From: Gammaproteobacteria bacterium
GTDB lineage: Bacteria > Pseudomonadota > Gammaproteobacteria > Pseudomonadales > Halieaceae
DNA: 6,037 nt
Direction: 5' to 3'
NCBI GenBank assembly: GCA_002748505.1
Contig: PDSN01000108.1
Location: forward strand, 1-6,037
Under the pieces are notes generated by a model that saw nothing but the letters and a program-made list of their open reading frames with translations, had not been told where the DNA came from and did not search any database. This document shows positions 1 to 6,037 of the stretch, piece by piece (position 1 is the stretch's first letter; every line of letters begins with the position of its first letter). A program made the translations under genes and the position numbers.

Positions 1-16
1 GAAGTCATTTTTATTC

Positions 17-80
17 GGCGCGTCCATGCGCCTCACCCCTGCGGGGCTATCGTGAAATTTCTTTCCCGAAGAAATTTTTT
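17..80. repeat. Cluster of three small hairpins (extragenic, terminator-like last stem)
   Basis: Three inverted repeats follow one another. The first is GGCGC 17-21 with GCGCC 28-32 (6-base loop). The second is CCCC 36-39 with GGGG 43-46 (3-base loop). The third is AAATTTCTT 55-63 with AAGAAATTT 69-77 (5-base loop), followed by three more T at 78-80. The pairing is seen directly. The arrangement resembles REP-like extragenic repeats, and the last stem could end a rightward transcript, although it is AT-rich and so a weak intrinsic terminator. Nothing here looks coding. Function is inference. Confidence 0.5.
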
Positions 81-162
81 CGAAAAACCATTTAGGTATT
101 GTTTGTATATTTCTTTTGTCTGGCGGTCACGACATAACTTGTTGATATTAAAAAGCTAATAG

Positions 163-270
163 AAGACTCTCCGCCGTACTGGTGAATTATCCGGGTTAGC
201 CCACGGTGAAATCACCAGCGGCGAAGTGGGTTACATTCCGTTTACTGGTGAAACATATCCGAGCAAGTAG
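163..270 (+). other. Possible 3' remnant of a lost or truncated gene
   Basis: This is an open stretch of 35 codons ending in TAG at 268-270, with an in-frame TAG at 160-162 just upstream and no ATG start. The translation is rich in Gly, Glu and Thr and ends with GYIPFTGETYPSK, which reads like real protein rather than random sequence. The stop codon directly abuts the palindrome at 271, as expected if that element lies just past a gene end. The ten bases TACTGGTGAA occur at 177-186 and again at 243-252, 66 bases apart and in the same frame, encoding Thr-Gly-Glu each time. I do not recognise a family. It may be the tail of a gene truncated further upstream, or simply non-coding sequence. Confidence 0.25.
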
Positions 271-403
271 CCTTTTGAAAAAGCCTCAGGCGAGTGCAAG
301 ACAAGGCAAAAATGACCGAAAAAGCGGAGTTTACACGTAGTAAATGAGCATTTTGAGGTCATTTTTAACGCAGTATTGTGCCGACTGAGGGTTTTTCAAG
401 AGG
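271..403. repeat. 133-base imperfect palindrome, likely dispersed intergenic repeat or bidirectional terminator
   Basis: The element is symmetric about base 337. Gapless pairing gives 19 of 22 matches in the outer arms (271-292 with 382-403), a perfect 10-base block AAAAATGACC (308-317) with GGTCATTTTT (357-366), and TTTAC (330-334) with GTAAA (340-344) at the tip. The blocks between them do not pair. Each outer arm carries a CCTCAG/CTGAGG stem next to a run of five T on the outgoing side, so it could stop transcription from either direction. It begins right after a plus-strand TAG (268-270) and ends 3 bases before the old lptG stop (407-409). No target-site duplication is evident. From memory, similar palindromes are scattered between genes in marine gammaproteobacteria; I have not checked this. 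Confidence 0.8.
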
Positions 404-406
404 TTA

Positions 407-508
407 CTAGGCCCGCCGCAGAAACAAAAACCCTACCAGCGCACACACCACAATGGGGGTCAGCACGGCCCAAAGCGGCGAAAAACCGTAGACGAGACTC
501 GCAGGCCC
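407..508 (-). pseudogene. lptG: Out-of-frame C-terminal tail of lptG
   Basis: Read from 508 down to the TAG at 409-407, this frame gives 33 residues starting GPASLVYGFSPLW and ending FLFLRRA. It matches the end of LptG proteins (E. coli has GPLTLVYG followed by a last membrane helix and a basic tail). The frame differs by one from the upstream lptG reading frame, which stops at 460. So this is the natural last transmembrane helix (about residues 14-30 of the segment), no longer joined in frame. Translation from the lptG start would never produce it. It may reflect a real deletion or an assembly error. Confidence 0.8.
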
Positions 509-1350
509 CGACTGGCAATGCCGACCGGCTGGAATAACTTGCGCCACAGGGCGAGGCGATAGTCGTCGCTATCCAGCCCCTGCTCTTCCAGATAGCGGCT
601 GTAGACGTACAAATCCTCGATAGACAGGGACTGGGGCGGCAGCACCAGAATACTCAACAACGCCGGTGTCAGATGCGTGTCCCAACGCAGGGTGGTTTGC
701 GTACTGCTGGTGGCCTGCCAACTGGTATAGTGCGCCTGGGAGACATTTTCCAACAACCAGTGATCGCGCTGATAGCTGCCGCGTTTGGCACTGAGAGTGG
801 AGAGCAGCTTGCCCTTAGGGTTAAAACGGTACAGCTCGACGCCGTGCACGACGCCGCCAGGCTCCACCGCATTAAAACGCATATACGTATTGCCTTCACG
901 ATTCCACAGTCCATAGGTGGTGCGCGCACCCTCGTGACCACTGATAGCCACCGCGCGCTGGCTCTCGGCGAGCTGCTCAAGCCTCGGCGCCAGGTATTCT
1001 CCGATCAGGGCGGAAACCACCACCAATAACAGGGCGGGCTGCATGCTCGCCCACACCAGGCGCAAGGTGGAAACACCCGAGGCGCGCATCACCACCAGCT
1101 CGCTGGAACTCGCCAATTGCCCCAAACCCAATAGACACCCAATCAAGCCGGCAAACGGCACATACTCGTAAAATCGCGCCGGAATGGTCAGGCCAACGTA
1201 TTGCAGCACATGCACAAAGGTGTAGGACTTGGAAATATCTTCGGATTCATCAATCAAAGCGCTCAAGGCGTCAATACCCAGCAGCACCGCCAACACCACC
1301 AAGATCGCTGACAACACGGTTTTTCCGACATAGGCATCAAGCTGCTTCAC
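460..1350 (-). CDS. lptG: LPS export permease LptG, 3' end lost by a frameshifting deletion
   Basis: LptG pairs with LptF in the inner membrane as part of LptB2FG, the ABC transporter that pulls lipopolysaccharide from the membrane into the Lpt bridge. The visible 296 residues contain the YjgP/YjgQ pattern: helix 1 at about 11-31, helix 2 at 60-80, the conserved SSELVVMRASG at 82-92, helix 3 at 98-118, and a periplasmic beta-jellyroll domain at about 120-265. Homology stops after KLFQPVGIAS (271-280); residues 281-296 are out-of-frame sequence ending at TGA. Family members are about 350-360 residues. Compared with E. coli, about 38-40 codons are missing, covering helices 4 and 5. The start is GTG at 1350, supported by GAGGAG six bases upstream, and it overlaps the end of lptF by 14 bases, which suggests coupled translation. 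As written the protein should not work. The family assignment is firm; whether the break is biological is open. Confidence 0.85.
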   Translation of the reverse strand: MKQLDAYVGKTVLSAILVVLAVLLGIDALSALIDESEDISKSYTFVHVLQYVGLTIPARFYEYVPFAGLIGCLLGLGQLASSSELVVMRASGVSTLRLVWASMQPALLLVVVSALIGEYLAPRLEQLAESQRAVAISGHEGARTTYGLWNREGNTYMRFNAVEPGGVVHGVELYRFNPKGKLLSTLSAKRGSYQRDHWLLENVSQAHYTSWQATSSTQTTLRWDTHLTPALLSILVLPPQSLSIEDLYVYSRYLEEQGLDSDDYRLALWRKLFQPVGIASRGLRVSSTVFRRFGPC

Positions 1351-2458
1351 GGGCGACTCCTCGTTGGTAACGACGTGCGCGCCGTTGTTGCGACCAGCTC
1401 GGGTAATTCAACAAAAGCAGCGCCACCAGCAAAGCCACTATATGCACCCACCATATGCCGGGCACAGCGGCTGCACCATCTTCCAGCGCCGCTCGCATCT
1501 TGGTCAAACCCAGCAAATACAATAAATACAACAGCAGCGCAGGTACTAAATTCACATAGCGCCCCCGGCGATGGCTGGTGCGACTGAGCGACACAGCCAG
1601 CAGCGCCACAATGGGCACCATCAGCGGCATGGACAAACGCCACTGCAAAGCCGCCACATCCTCAGGCGCATCGGAGCGCAGGAGCTGGCTTGTCGGCCTG
1701 CCGTCGGCTGGCGCGGCATCGCGAATGCCATCTTCCGGTTCGGGAATCAATTGCCCAAACCGTTCAAAACGGGTCATGCGATAATCGGGCTGACCGGGTG
1801 TACCCTCGTAATGGTAGCCTTTGCTCAGCTCCAAATAGCGCGCCCGGGACTCGGGATCCAGGGTAATTTCCCCCTGCGCGGCAACGGTCACCATGGGCTG
1901 GGCATCCTTCCCGGGGCGCGGCGGCTGCGCTATAAACACATGGCCCAGGCTGCCCCGCTCGCCATTGACATCCTGTGCATAGATCACCACCTTCGAGCCA
2001 CCGCGCTTTTGGAAACGCCCAGCAGTCATCGCACCTAAGCCGTGCGCCGCATCCGGGTCATTCAACAGAGCCTCGGAGCGCGCCGCACCCAATGGGCTTA
2101 AATACAGGCTGAACGATGCCACCACCGCCATCACAATGCATGCGGGAACCAGAGTATAACGCGCGATGCGACCAAGGCTGATGCCGCAGGCCTCCATCAC
2201 CACCATTTCGCTCTCCACGTACAAACGCCCATACGCCATCAGCACTCCGATAAACAGTGCCAAGGGCACAATCAATTCCAAAAAACCCGGCAGGCGATAC
2301 AGCATTACCGGCAATAGAATGTCCGATGCCAGATCCCCCACCGCAGCCTGGGCGAGATATTTAACAAAGCGACCACTAAAAATCACCACCAGCAACACGG
2401 CCGAAATGGCCAGCGTGTGCAGCAGTACGTCGCGATTGAGATAACGCAGAATTTTCAT
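1337..2458 (-). CDS. lptF: LPS export permease LptF
   Basis: LptF is the partner of LptG in the LptB2FG lipopolysaccharide extractor of the inner membrane. The protein is 373 residues, the usual length for the family. Helices are visible at about 11-28, 56-76 and 104-122, then a periplasmic beta-jellyroll domain at about 130-270, then helices at about 275-293, 302-320 and 335-352, with an Arg-rich cytoplasmic tail. The motif RLYVESEMVVMEACG (78-92) is the conserved segment after helix 2 (E. coli has LYTESEITVMHACG). The start at 2458 gives MKILRYLNRD, which aligns with E. coli MIIIRYLVRE. An ATG two codons upstream (2464) is equally possible, and a GTG at 2497 is unlikely. No clear Shine-Dalgarno precedes any of these. 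It is first in an operon with lptG and divergent from pepA. Confidence 0.95.
   Translation of the reverse strand: MKILRYLNRDVLLHTLAISAVLLVVIFSGRFVKYLAQAAVGDLASDILLPVMLYRLPGFLELIVPLALFIGVLMAYGRLYVESEMVVMEACGISLGRIARYTLVPACIVMAVVASFSLYLSPLGAARSEALLNDPDAAHGLGAMTAGRFQKRGGSKVVIYAQDVNGERGSLGHVFIAQPPRPGKDAQPMVTVAAQGEITLDPESRARYLELSKGYHYEGTPGQPDYRMTRFERFGQLIPEPEDGIRDAAPADGRPTSQLLRSDAPEDVAALQWRLSMPLMVPIVALLAVSLSRTSHRRGRYVNLVPALLLYLLYLLGLTKMRAALEDGAAAVPGIWWVHIVALLVALLLLNYPSWSQQRRARRYQRGVAREAA
1357..1362 (-). promoter_or_regulatory. Ribosome binding site of lptG
   Basis: The minus strand reads GAGGAG here, six bases before the GTG codon at 1350-1348. It lies inside the last codons of lptF and is what fixes the GTG start, since no ATG lies nearby in frame. 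Confidence 0.7.
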
Positions 2459-2469
2459 GGGCATGTATT

Positions 2470-2498
2470 TTGTTTTTCGATGCGCAACATCATACACT
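2470..2498 (+). promoter_or_regulatory. Candidate promoter of pepA-holC
   Basis: TTGTTT (2470-2475) and TACACT (2493-2498) are separated by 17 bases, the ideal sigma-70 spacing, and would start transcription near 2505, about 25 bases before the pepA ATG. The matches to consensus are only 3 of 6 and 4 of 6, so the call rests mainly on spacing and position in the short divergent gap. Confidence 0.4.
2489..2494 (-). promoter_or_regulatory. Candidate -10 element of the lptF-lptG promoter
   Basis: The minus strand reads TATGAT, 5 of 6 to the sigma-70 -10 consensus, which would start transcription near 2482 and leave a leader of about 18-24 bases before lptF. I see no good -35 at 16-18 bases. It overlaps the candidate -10 of the opposite promoter, so the two may compete for polymerase. 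Confidence 0.3.
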
Positions 2499-2517
2499 AG
2501 ACGGGTTAAAGCCTATT

Positions 2518-2521
2518 AGGA
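2518..2521 (+). promoter_or_regulatory. Ribosome binding site of pepA
   Basis: AGGA lies eight bases before the ATG at 2530, separated by an A-rich spacer. It selects ATG 2530 over the upstream in-frame TTG at 2470. Confidence 0.65.
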
Positions 2522-2529
2522 AAAAAAAC

Positions 2530-4023
2530 ATGTCTCATATCGAATTTACCACTCGCAGTATCAAACAGGCAGCCAAAAACCCTACAGATTGTGCCATTAT
2601 CACTCTCGGCAGTGATTTGAAACTCGACAATACCTGTGCCCAACTCAATGACGCCAGCGATGGCGCAATCAAAAAACTGTTGGCGCTTGGCGATTTCAAG
2701 GGCAAGCCCGGAGATGTAAAAATACTCAACGGCGGTGGCCGCTGCAAACGTATTATGCTGGTGGGCTCAGGCAGAGACGGTGTTAGCAATGAAGCCGCAA
2801 CCCGCAGGGTCATTCAGGCGATTTACAAGGCACTCAACGGCACCTCCGTCACTTCGGCGACTTTACACCTTGGCGGCTTTTCCGGCGATAAAAGCGAATA
2901 CGCTGCATTTTGCACCGCTTTGGCGCGCGATTTGACCAGCGCCAGCTACCGCTACACCAAAACCGTCAGCAAACCAAAAGCACCGCTTGCACTTAAAAAA
3001 CTCACCGTAAATATCAGCAACACCCTGTCAAGCAGCAAGGCGCAGGCGGCGTTGGACATAGGCGCCGCGCAAGGCAAAGGCATCAATTTCGCGAAAGAGC
3101 TCGCCAATCTACCCGGCAATGAATGCACGCCCACCCACCTCGCCAACGAAGCCAAGGCAATGGCGAAACAACACCCCAGGCTCAGCACAAAAATTCTCAA
3201 CGAAAACCGTATGCGTCAGCTCGGCATGCACTCTCTGCTCTCAGTCACTGCTGGCACCGATGAGCCTGCCAAGTTTATCATCATGGAATACAAAGGCGGC
3301 AAGGCGCGACAAAAACCCATAGTTCTGGTGGGTAAAGGCATCACCTTCGACTCCGGCGGTATCTCCCTGAAGCCCGGCGCCAAAATGGACGAAATGAAGT
3401 TCGACATGGGCGGTGCGGCCAGCGTCTTTGGCACCATGCGCGCGCTGCTTGAACTGAACCTGAACATCAATGTAGTTGCACTGATCGCCGCAGCAGAAAA
3501 CATGCCCTCTGGCAAGGCCACCAAACCCGGTGATGTGGTAACCAGTATGTCTGGCCAGACCATCGAGATACTCAACACTGACGCCGAAGGTCGTCTGGTG
3601 CTGTGCGATGCACTGACCTACGCCGAACGCTACAAACCCGCTGCGGTCATTGATGTCGCCACCCTAACCGGCGCCTGTGTGGTGGCTCTGGGTCATCAGG
3701 CCACCGGCCTTTACGCCAATGAAGACAAACTCGCCGAGCAACTGCTGGCCGCCGGCGAAAAGACTTATGATCGCGCCTGGCGTATGCCTCTGTGGGACGA
3801 GTACCAAAACCAGCTCGATTCCAACTTTGCCGACATCGCCAATATCGGCGGCCCCACCGCGGGCAGCGTCACCGCCGCCTGCTTCCTGTCGCGCTTTACC
3901 AAAAACTACGATTGGGCGCATCTGGATATTGCCGGCAGCGCCTGGAAGTCCGCTCCCAAAGGCGCCAGCGGTCGCCCCGTCGGCCTGTTGACACGATTTT
4001 TGATGGATAGGGAGAATGACTAG
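2530..4023 (+). CDS. pepA: Leucyl aminopeptidase PepA (M17 family)
   Basis: This cytosolic two-metal aminopeptidase removes N-terminal residues, preferring Leu, and recycles peptides. It normally forms a hexamer. In E. coli PepA also binds DNA as an accessory factor for XerCD recombination and in carAB control; that role is not shown here. The protein is 497 residues (E. coli 503). The N-terminal regulatory domain spans about 1-165 and the catalytic domain about 175-490. By alignment with E. coli, metal ligands are K269, D274, D292, D351 and E353, and catalytic residues are K281 and R355; all are present. The M17 signature NTDAEGRL is at 349-356. The start at 2530 has a good ribosome site, while the 20-residue extension to a TTG at 2470 would run through the promoter region. 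It is followed by holC with an 8-base overlap. Confidence 0.97.
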   Translation: MSHIEFTTRSIKQAAKNPTDCAIITLGSDLKLDNTCAQLNDASDGAIKKLLALGDFKGKPGDVKILNGGGRCKRIMLVGSGRDGVSNEAATRRVIQAIYKALNGTSVTSATLHLGGFSGDKSEYAAFCTALARDLTSASYRYTKTVSKPKAPLALKKLTVNISNTLSSSKAQAALDIGAAQGKGINFAKELANLPGNECTPTHLANEAKAMAKQHPRLSTKILNENRMRQLGMHSLLSVTAGTDEPAKFIIMEYKGGKARQKPIVLVGKGITFDSGGISLKPGAKMDEMKFDMGGAASVFGTMRALLELNLNINVVALIAAAENMPSGKATKPGDVVTSMSGQTIEILNTDAEGRLVLCDALTYAERYKPAAVIDVATLTGACVVALGHQATGLYANEDKLAEQLLAAGEKTYDRAWRMPLWDEYQNQLDSNFADIANIGGPTAGSVTAACFLSRFTKNYDWAHLDIAGSAWKSAPKGASGRPVGLLTRFLMDREND

Positions 4024-4435
4024 AGTCGGCTTTTACGTGCATCGTTCGGCGGATGAAGCCGAGCGCCTGCGCGTAGCGGCGAAGTTAGCTGAAAAAGCGC
4101 GCCAGCACGGTCACAGGGTGTACATTCACACCCCGGATCGGGCGCTGGCGCAACATATGGACGAACTGCTGTGGTCTTTCAAACCCAGCAGTTTTCTGCC
4201 CCACGGGCTACACGGCAGTGGCGACGACCAGGATATCGCGATCGGTTTCAGCCAGGAAGTGAACGACCACAACGATTTTCTGATTAACCTGGCTCTCACC
4301 CCACCACCCTTTGTCAATCGCTTTACACGCATTGCGGAAGTGGTTTGCCAGAACCCCGAACAGCTCGTGGCCCTGCGTCAATCCTGGGTGTTTTACAGGG
4401 CGCGAGGCTACGCGCTGGAAAAGCACGATATATAA
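4016..4435 (+). CDS. holC: DNA polymerase III chi subunit HolC
   Basis: Chi is part of the clamp-loader complex of the replicative polymerase. It binds psi (HolD) and the C-terminal tail of SSB, connecting the replisome to SSB-coated lagging strand. The protein is 139 residues (E. coli 147). Family features are the DELLW motif at 49-53 (E. coli DEALW), SFLPH at 59-63 (E. coli SFVPH), DFLINL at 87-92, and the closing pattern R-x-x-W-x-x-Y-R-x-x-G-Y ending near 132. The gene starts inside the last codons of pepA. AGGGAG sits only one base before the ATG, too close for a normal ribosome site, and an in-frame TGA at 4001 rules out a longer form, so reinitiation after pepA is likely. In many relatives valS follows; here a convergent gene comes after 20 bases, with no clear terminator between. 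Confidence 0.95.
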   Translation: MTRVGFYVHRSADEAERLRVAAKLAEKARQHGHRVYIHTPDRALAQHMDELLWSFKPSSFLPHGLHGSGDDQDIAIGFSQEVNDHNDFLINLALTPPPFVNRFTRIAEVVCQNPEQLVALRQSWVFYRARGYALEKHDI

Positions 4436-4455
4436 ACGCATCACTCACAGCGATA

Positions 4456-5271
4456 TCACAAGCCCTGAAGATAACGCTTTACTGCCTCCTTGTGGCCCCG
4501 ACTCACCTTCAGCGGCGCACCCTCTCGCAGATTAAGCAAATACTCACCGTTCGCCAGCGTTTGCGCACCGGTAATCATATTGGCGTTGACTAAGGTGGAG
4601 CGATGAATCCGCAAAAATACGCCAGGGTTCAGCATCTCGGTCAATTGTTTCATGGTGATGCGCATGATATGGGTTTTACCCTGAACGTGAATACACATGT
4701 AGTCGCCCGCGGCGTCTACCCAGTCGATATCCGCCACCTTGACGACGGTGATGTTTGCGCCATCTTTGATGGTGAGCCTGTCAGCATAGCGGCTGCCGCC
4801 TTCGGTTTCAGCGGCCATGCTTTCAATGGCCTGGGCACTGTTACCCGTCATATCGGCCATCATCGCCACCAGTTTTTGCTTGCTCTGCACGGAATCGCGC
4901 TGTTCGCGCAGCGCCAGGGCGCGCTCCACAGCCTGTGCCAGGCGATCATTCTCTATGGGCTTTAATACATAATCCACCGCATGCACTTCAAATGCGTCAA
5001 TGGCGTAGTCATCAAACGCGGTGACGAAAACCACCATGGGTGCATTGTCTGCCTGCATGCGCCGCACCACCTCGAAGCCATCCATTCCCGGCATTTGAAT
5101 ATCCAGAAAAATCAATTCCGGGCTGTATTCGCTGATCGCATCCAGTGCTTCGATGCCATTGCTGCACTGCCCCAGCAGTTGCACCGTTTCCATATTCTGC
5201 AATCGCAAGGCAAGCCCTTTGCGCGCCAGACTTTCGTCGTCAACAATCAGAGCTGTCAAAGGTTTTATCAC
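4456..5271 (-). CDS. LytTR-family two-component response regulator (AlgR/LytR type)
   Basis: This cytosolic transcription regulator should be activated by phosphotransfer from the adjoining kinase. The receiver domain spans about 5-122: acidic pocket D11-D12, phosphoacceptor D57 in FLDIQMPGMDG, T84 and K104 of the LKP motif. A linker of about 40 residues, likely helical, leads to a LytTR DNA-binding domain at about 163-269, recognised by RIHRSTLVN (221-229) and the final VSRGHKEAVKRYL. Such domains bind short direct repeats upstream of target genes. The 271-residue length is typical. The start is GTG at 5271, overlapping the kinase stop as GTGA, so translation is probably coupled; the ribosome site is weak. 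I cannot assign targets. AlgR of Pseudomonas has the same architecture, but there is no alginate or hem gene nearby, so I give no symbol. Confidence 0.93.
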   Translation of the reverse strand: MIKPLTALIVDDESLARKGLALRLQNMETVQLLGQCSNGIEALDAISEYSPELIFLDIQMPGMDGFEVVRRMQADNAPMVVFVTAFDDYAIDAFEVHAVDYVLKPIENDRLAQAVERALALREQRDSVQSKQKLVAMMADMTGNSAQAIESMAAETEGGSRYADRLTIKDGANITVVKVADIDWVDAAGDYMCIHVQGKTHIMRITMKQLTEMLNPGVFLRIHRSTLVNANMITGAQTLANGEYLLNLREGAPLKVSRGHKEAVKRYLQGL

Positions 5272-6037
5272 GGTAATGACTCTTGGCTTTTTTCAAGGGG
5301 AATGCGGATGGTCACAGTAAAACCGTGGGGGCTGGCGTTATCCAGTTGGAAGGACTGCTTGTTACCGTACAGCTCGCGCAAACGATCGCGACAATTGGCC
5401 AAACCCACGCCACCGCTGCTTGCGGGCAATTCACCTTTAAAGTGTGCACCGGGGCCGTTGTCTGCAACCTTCAATAATAAATCCGCGCCAATCACACTGG
5501 CGGAAATCGCTATTTTTCCACCGTGTACCGATTGCGCTATCGCGTATTTAATCGAGTTTTCCACCAGAGGCTGCAATAACAGGCTGGGCATCAAAGCCTC
5601 TTTTGCCTCGGGCGCAATATCCAATTGCAGACGCAGGCGATCATCGAAACGCACTTTTTCAATATCCAGATACAGTTTAAGTGCACCGACTTCCTCAGCC
5701 ACGGTCACCTTCTGCATGGGGTCGTTATCCAGAGAATAGCGCAAAAATCGGCTTAAACGCGTTACCATGGTATTGGCCAACTCGTTGTCCTTATCGAGAA
5801 TCAGAGTCGAAACCGCATTTAAGGTATTAAACAAAAAATGCGGGTTTAACTGATAGCGCAGCATTTTTAATTGCGCTTCGTGCGCCATATTCATGGCCTT
5901 TAAACCGCGCTCTTTCTCCCGCTGTAGCATCATGTAGTTTTTAATGCCAAAGTACAGGCCGCTCCACACCAGCATCACCCAAAACGCCGATACCGCACCA
6001 TCGAAATAAGGTGGTGCCATAAAGCCAATGTCTTTTT
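5268..6037 (-). CDS. LytS/AlgZ-type sensor histidine kinase, N-terminus outside window
   Basis: This is the sensor partner of the LytTR regulator. The frame is open to the right edge. Counting from the Met at 6020, one membrane helix lies at about 8-30, then a short coiled linker, then the His_kinase domain (PF06580 type) with the phosphoacceptor H61 in LNPHFLFNTLN, the N box LQPLVENSIKYA at 149-160 (N155), the G1 box ADNGPG at 186-191, and the glycine-rich GGVGLANCRDRL at 203-214 of the ATP-binding fold. The Met at 6020 has no ribosome site and the reading frame continues upstream of it, so the true start, and probably more membrane segments, lie beyond 6037. The signal sensed cannot be told from this part. 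The gene overlaps the regulator by four bases in one operon whose promoter is outside the window. Confidence 0.93.
   Translation of the reverse strand, partial: KDIGFMAPPYFDGAVSAFWVMLVWSGLYFGIKNYMMLQREKERGLKAMNMAHEAQLKMLRYQLNPHFLFNTLNAVSTLILDKDNELANTMVTRLSRFLRYSLDNDPMQKVTVAEEVGALKLYLDIEKVRFDDRLRLQLDIAPEAKEALMPSLLLQPLVENSIKYAIAQSVHGGKIAISASVIGADLLLKVADNGPGAHFKGELPASSGGVGLANCRDRLRELYGNKQSFQLDNASPHGFTVTIRIPLEKSQESLP

Noticed and set aside
1..159. Open frame from the left edge to TAA at 157-159, about 52 codons
   Set aside because: It reads through the three hairpins and an AT-rich stretch, has no visible start, and the translation has no recognisable protein character.
266..410. Target-site duplication around the palindrome (AGTAG left, ACTAG right)
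   Set aside because: The flanks do not match exactly and sit at different distances from the arms, so they do not support a transposition footprint.
496..516. Programmed ribosomal frameshift restoring LptG
   Set aside because: There is no slippery heptamer, and a shift would still leave about 38-40 residues and two membrane helices missing.
673..1029. Plus-strand open frame inside lptG
   Set aside because: It is antisense to a clear LptG coding frame, with no ribosome site and no family features.
1571..2038. Plus-strand open frame of 155 codons inside lptF
   Set aside because: It is a shadow of the GC-rich lptF frame; the minus-strand protein has obvious family motifs.
2459..2497. Upstream GTG start at 2497 for LptF
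   Set aside because: The extra residues are not found in the family, no ribosome site is present, and the likely transcription start lies downstream of it.
2470..2529. Upstream TTG start adding 20 residues to PepA
   Set aside because: No ribosome site precedes it, the extension overlaps the candidate promoter, and PepA proteins begin near the ATG at 2530.
4436..4455. Terminator between the converging holC and regulator genes
   Set aside because: The 20 bases contain no GC-rich stem with a T-run on either strand.
4981..5739. Plus-strand open frame of 252 codons across the regulator-kinase junction
   Set aside because: Both minus-strand genes have intact catalytic motifs here, and the plus-strand translation crosses two unrelated genes and shows no domain.

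Overview
This window looks like ordinary chromosome from a gammaproteobacterium. The best evidence is the gene order. A two-gene LPS-export operon (lptF-lptG) runs leftward, and pepA-holC runs rightward from the same short intergenic region, which is the classic layout in Escherichia and Pseudomonas. The proteins look closer to the Pseudomonas/Cellvibrio side than to enterics, but I could not test this and do not name a genus.

Layout, left to right. Bases 1-406 hold no convincing gene. They contain three closely spaced small hairpins (17-80), a short open stretch that reads like the tail of a lost or truncated gene and ends with TAG at 268-270, and a 133-base imperfect palindrome (271-403). 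Next comes lptG (minus strand), whose 3' end is damaged. About 38-40 codons covering the fourth and fifth membrane segments are missing, the frame shifts at about base 510, and the natural C-terminal 33 residues survive out of frame at 407-508. lptF (1337-2458, minus) is complete and overlaps lptG by 14 bases. The 71-base divergent gap (2459-2529) holds candidate overlapping promoters. pepA (2530-4023, plus) is a complete M17 leucyl aminopeptidase with every metal-binding and catalytic residue in place, and it overlaps holC (4016-4435), the chi subunit of DNA polymerase III. Convergent with holC, after only 20 bases, is a minus-strand two-component pair: a LytTR-type response regulator (4456-5271) and its LytS/AlgZ-type histidine kinase (5268 to the right edge, N-terminus cut off by the window).

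How the genes fit together. LptF and LptG form the membrane part of the LptB2FG transporter, which extracts lipopolysaccharide from the inner membrane. PepA is a cytosolic peptidase (in E. coli also a DNA-binding cofactor). HolC links the polymerase III clamp loader to SSB. The kinase-regulator pair would sense an unknown membrane signal and switch target promoters. I see no CRISPR array, tRNA, rRNA, transposase or clearly new system. The points most worth checking are the broken lptG, which should be essential, and the palindrome placed exactly between two converging stop codons.
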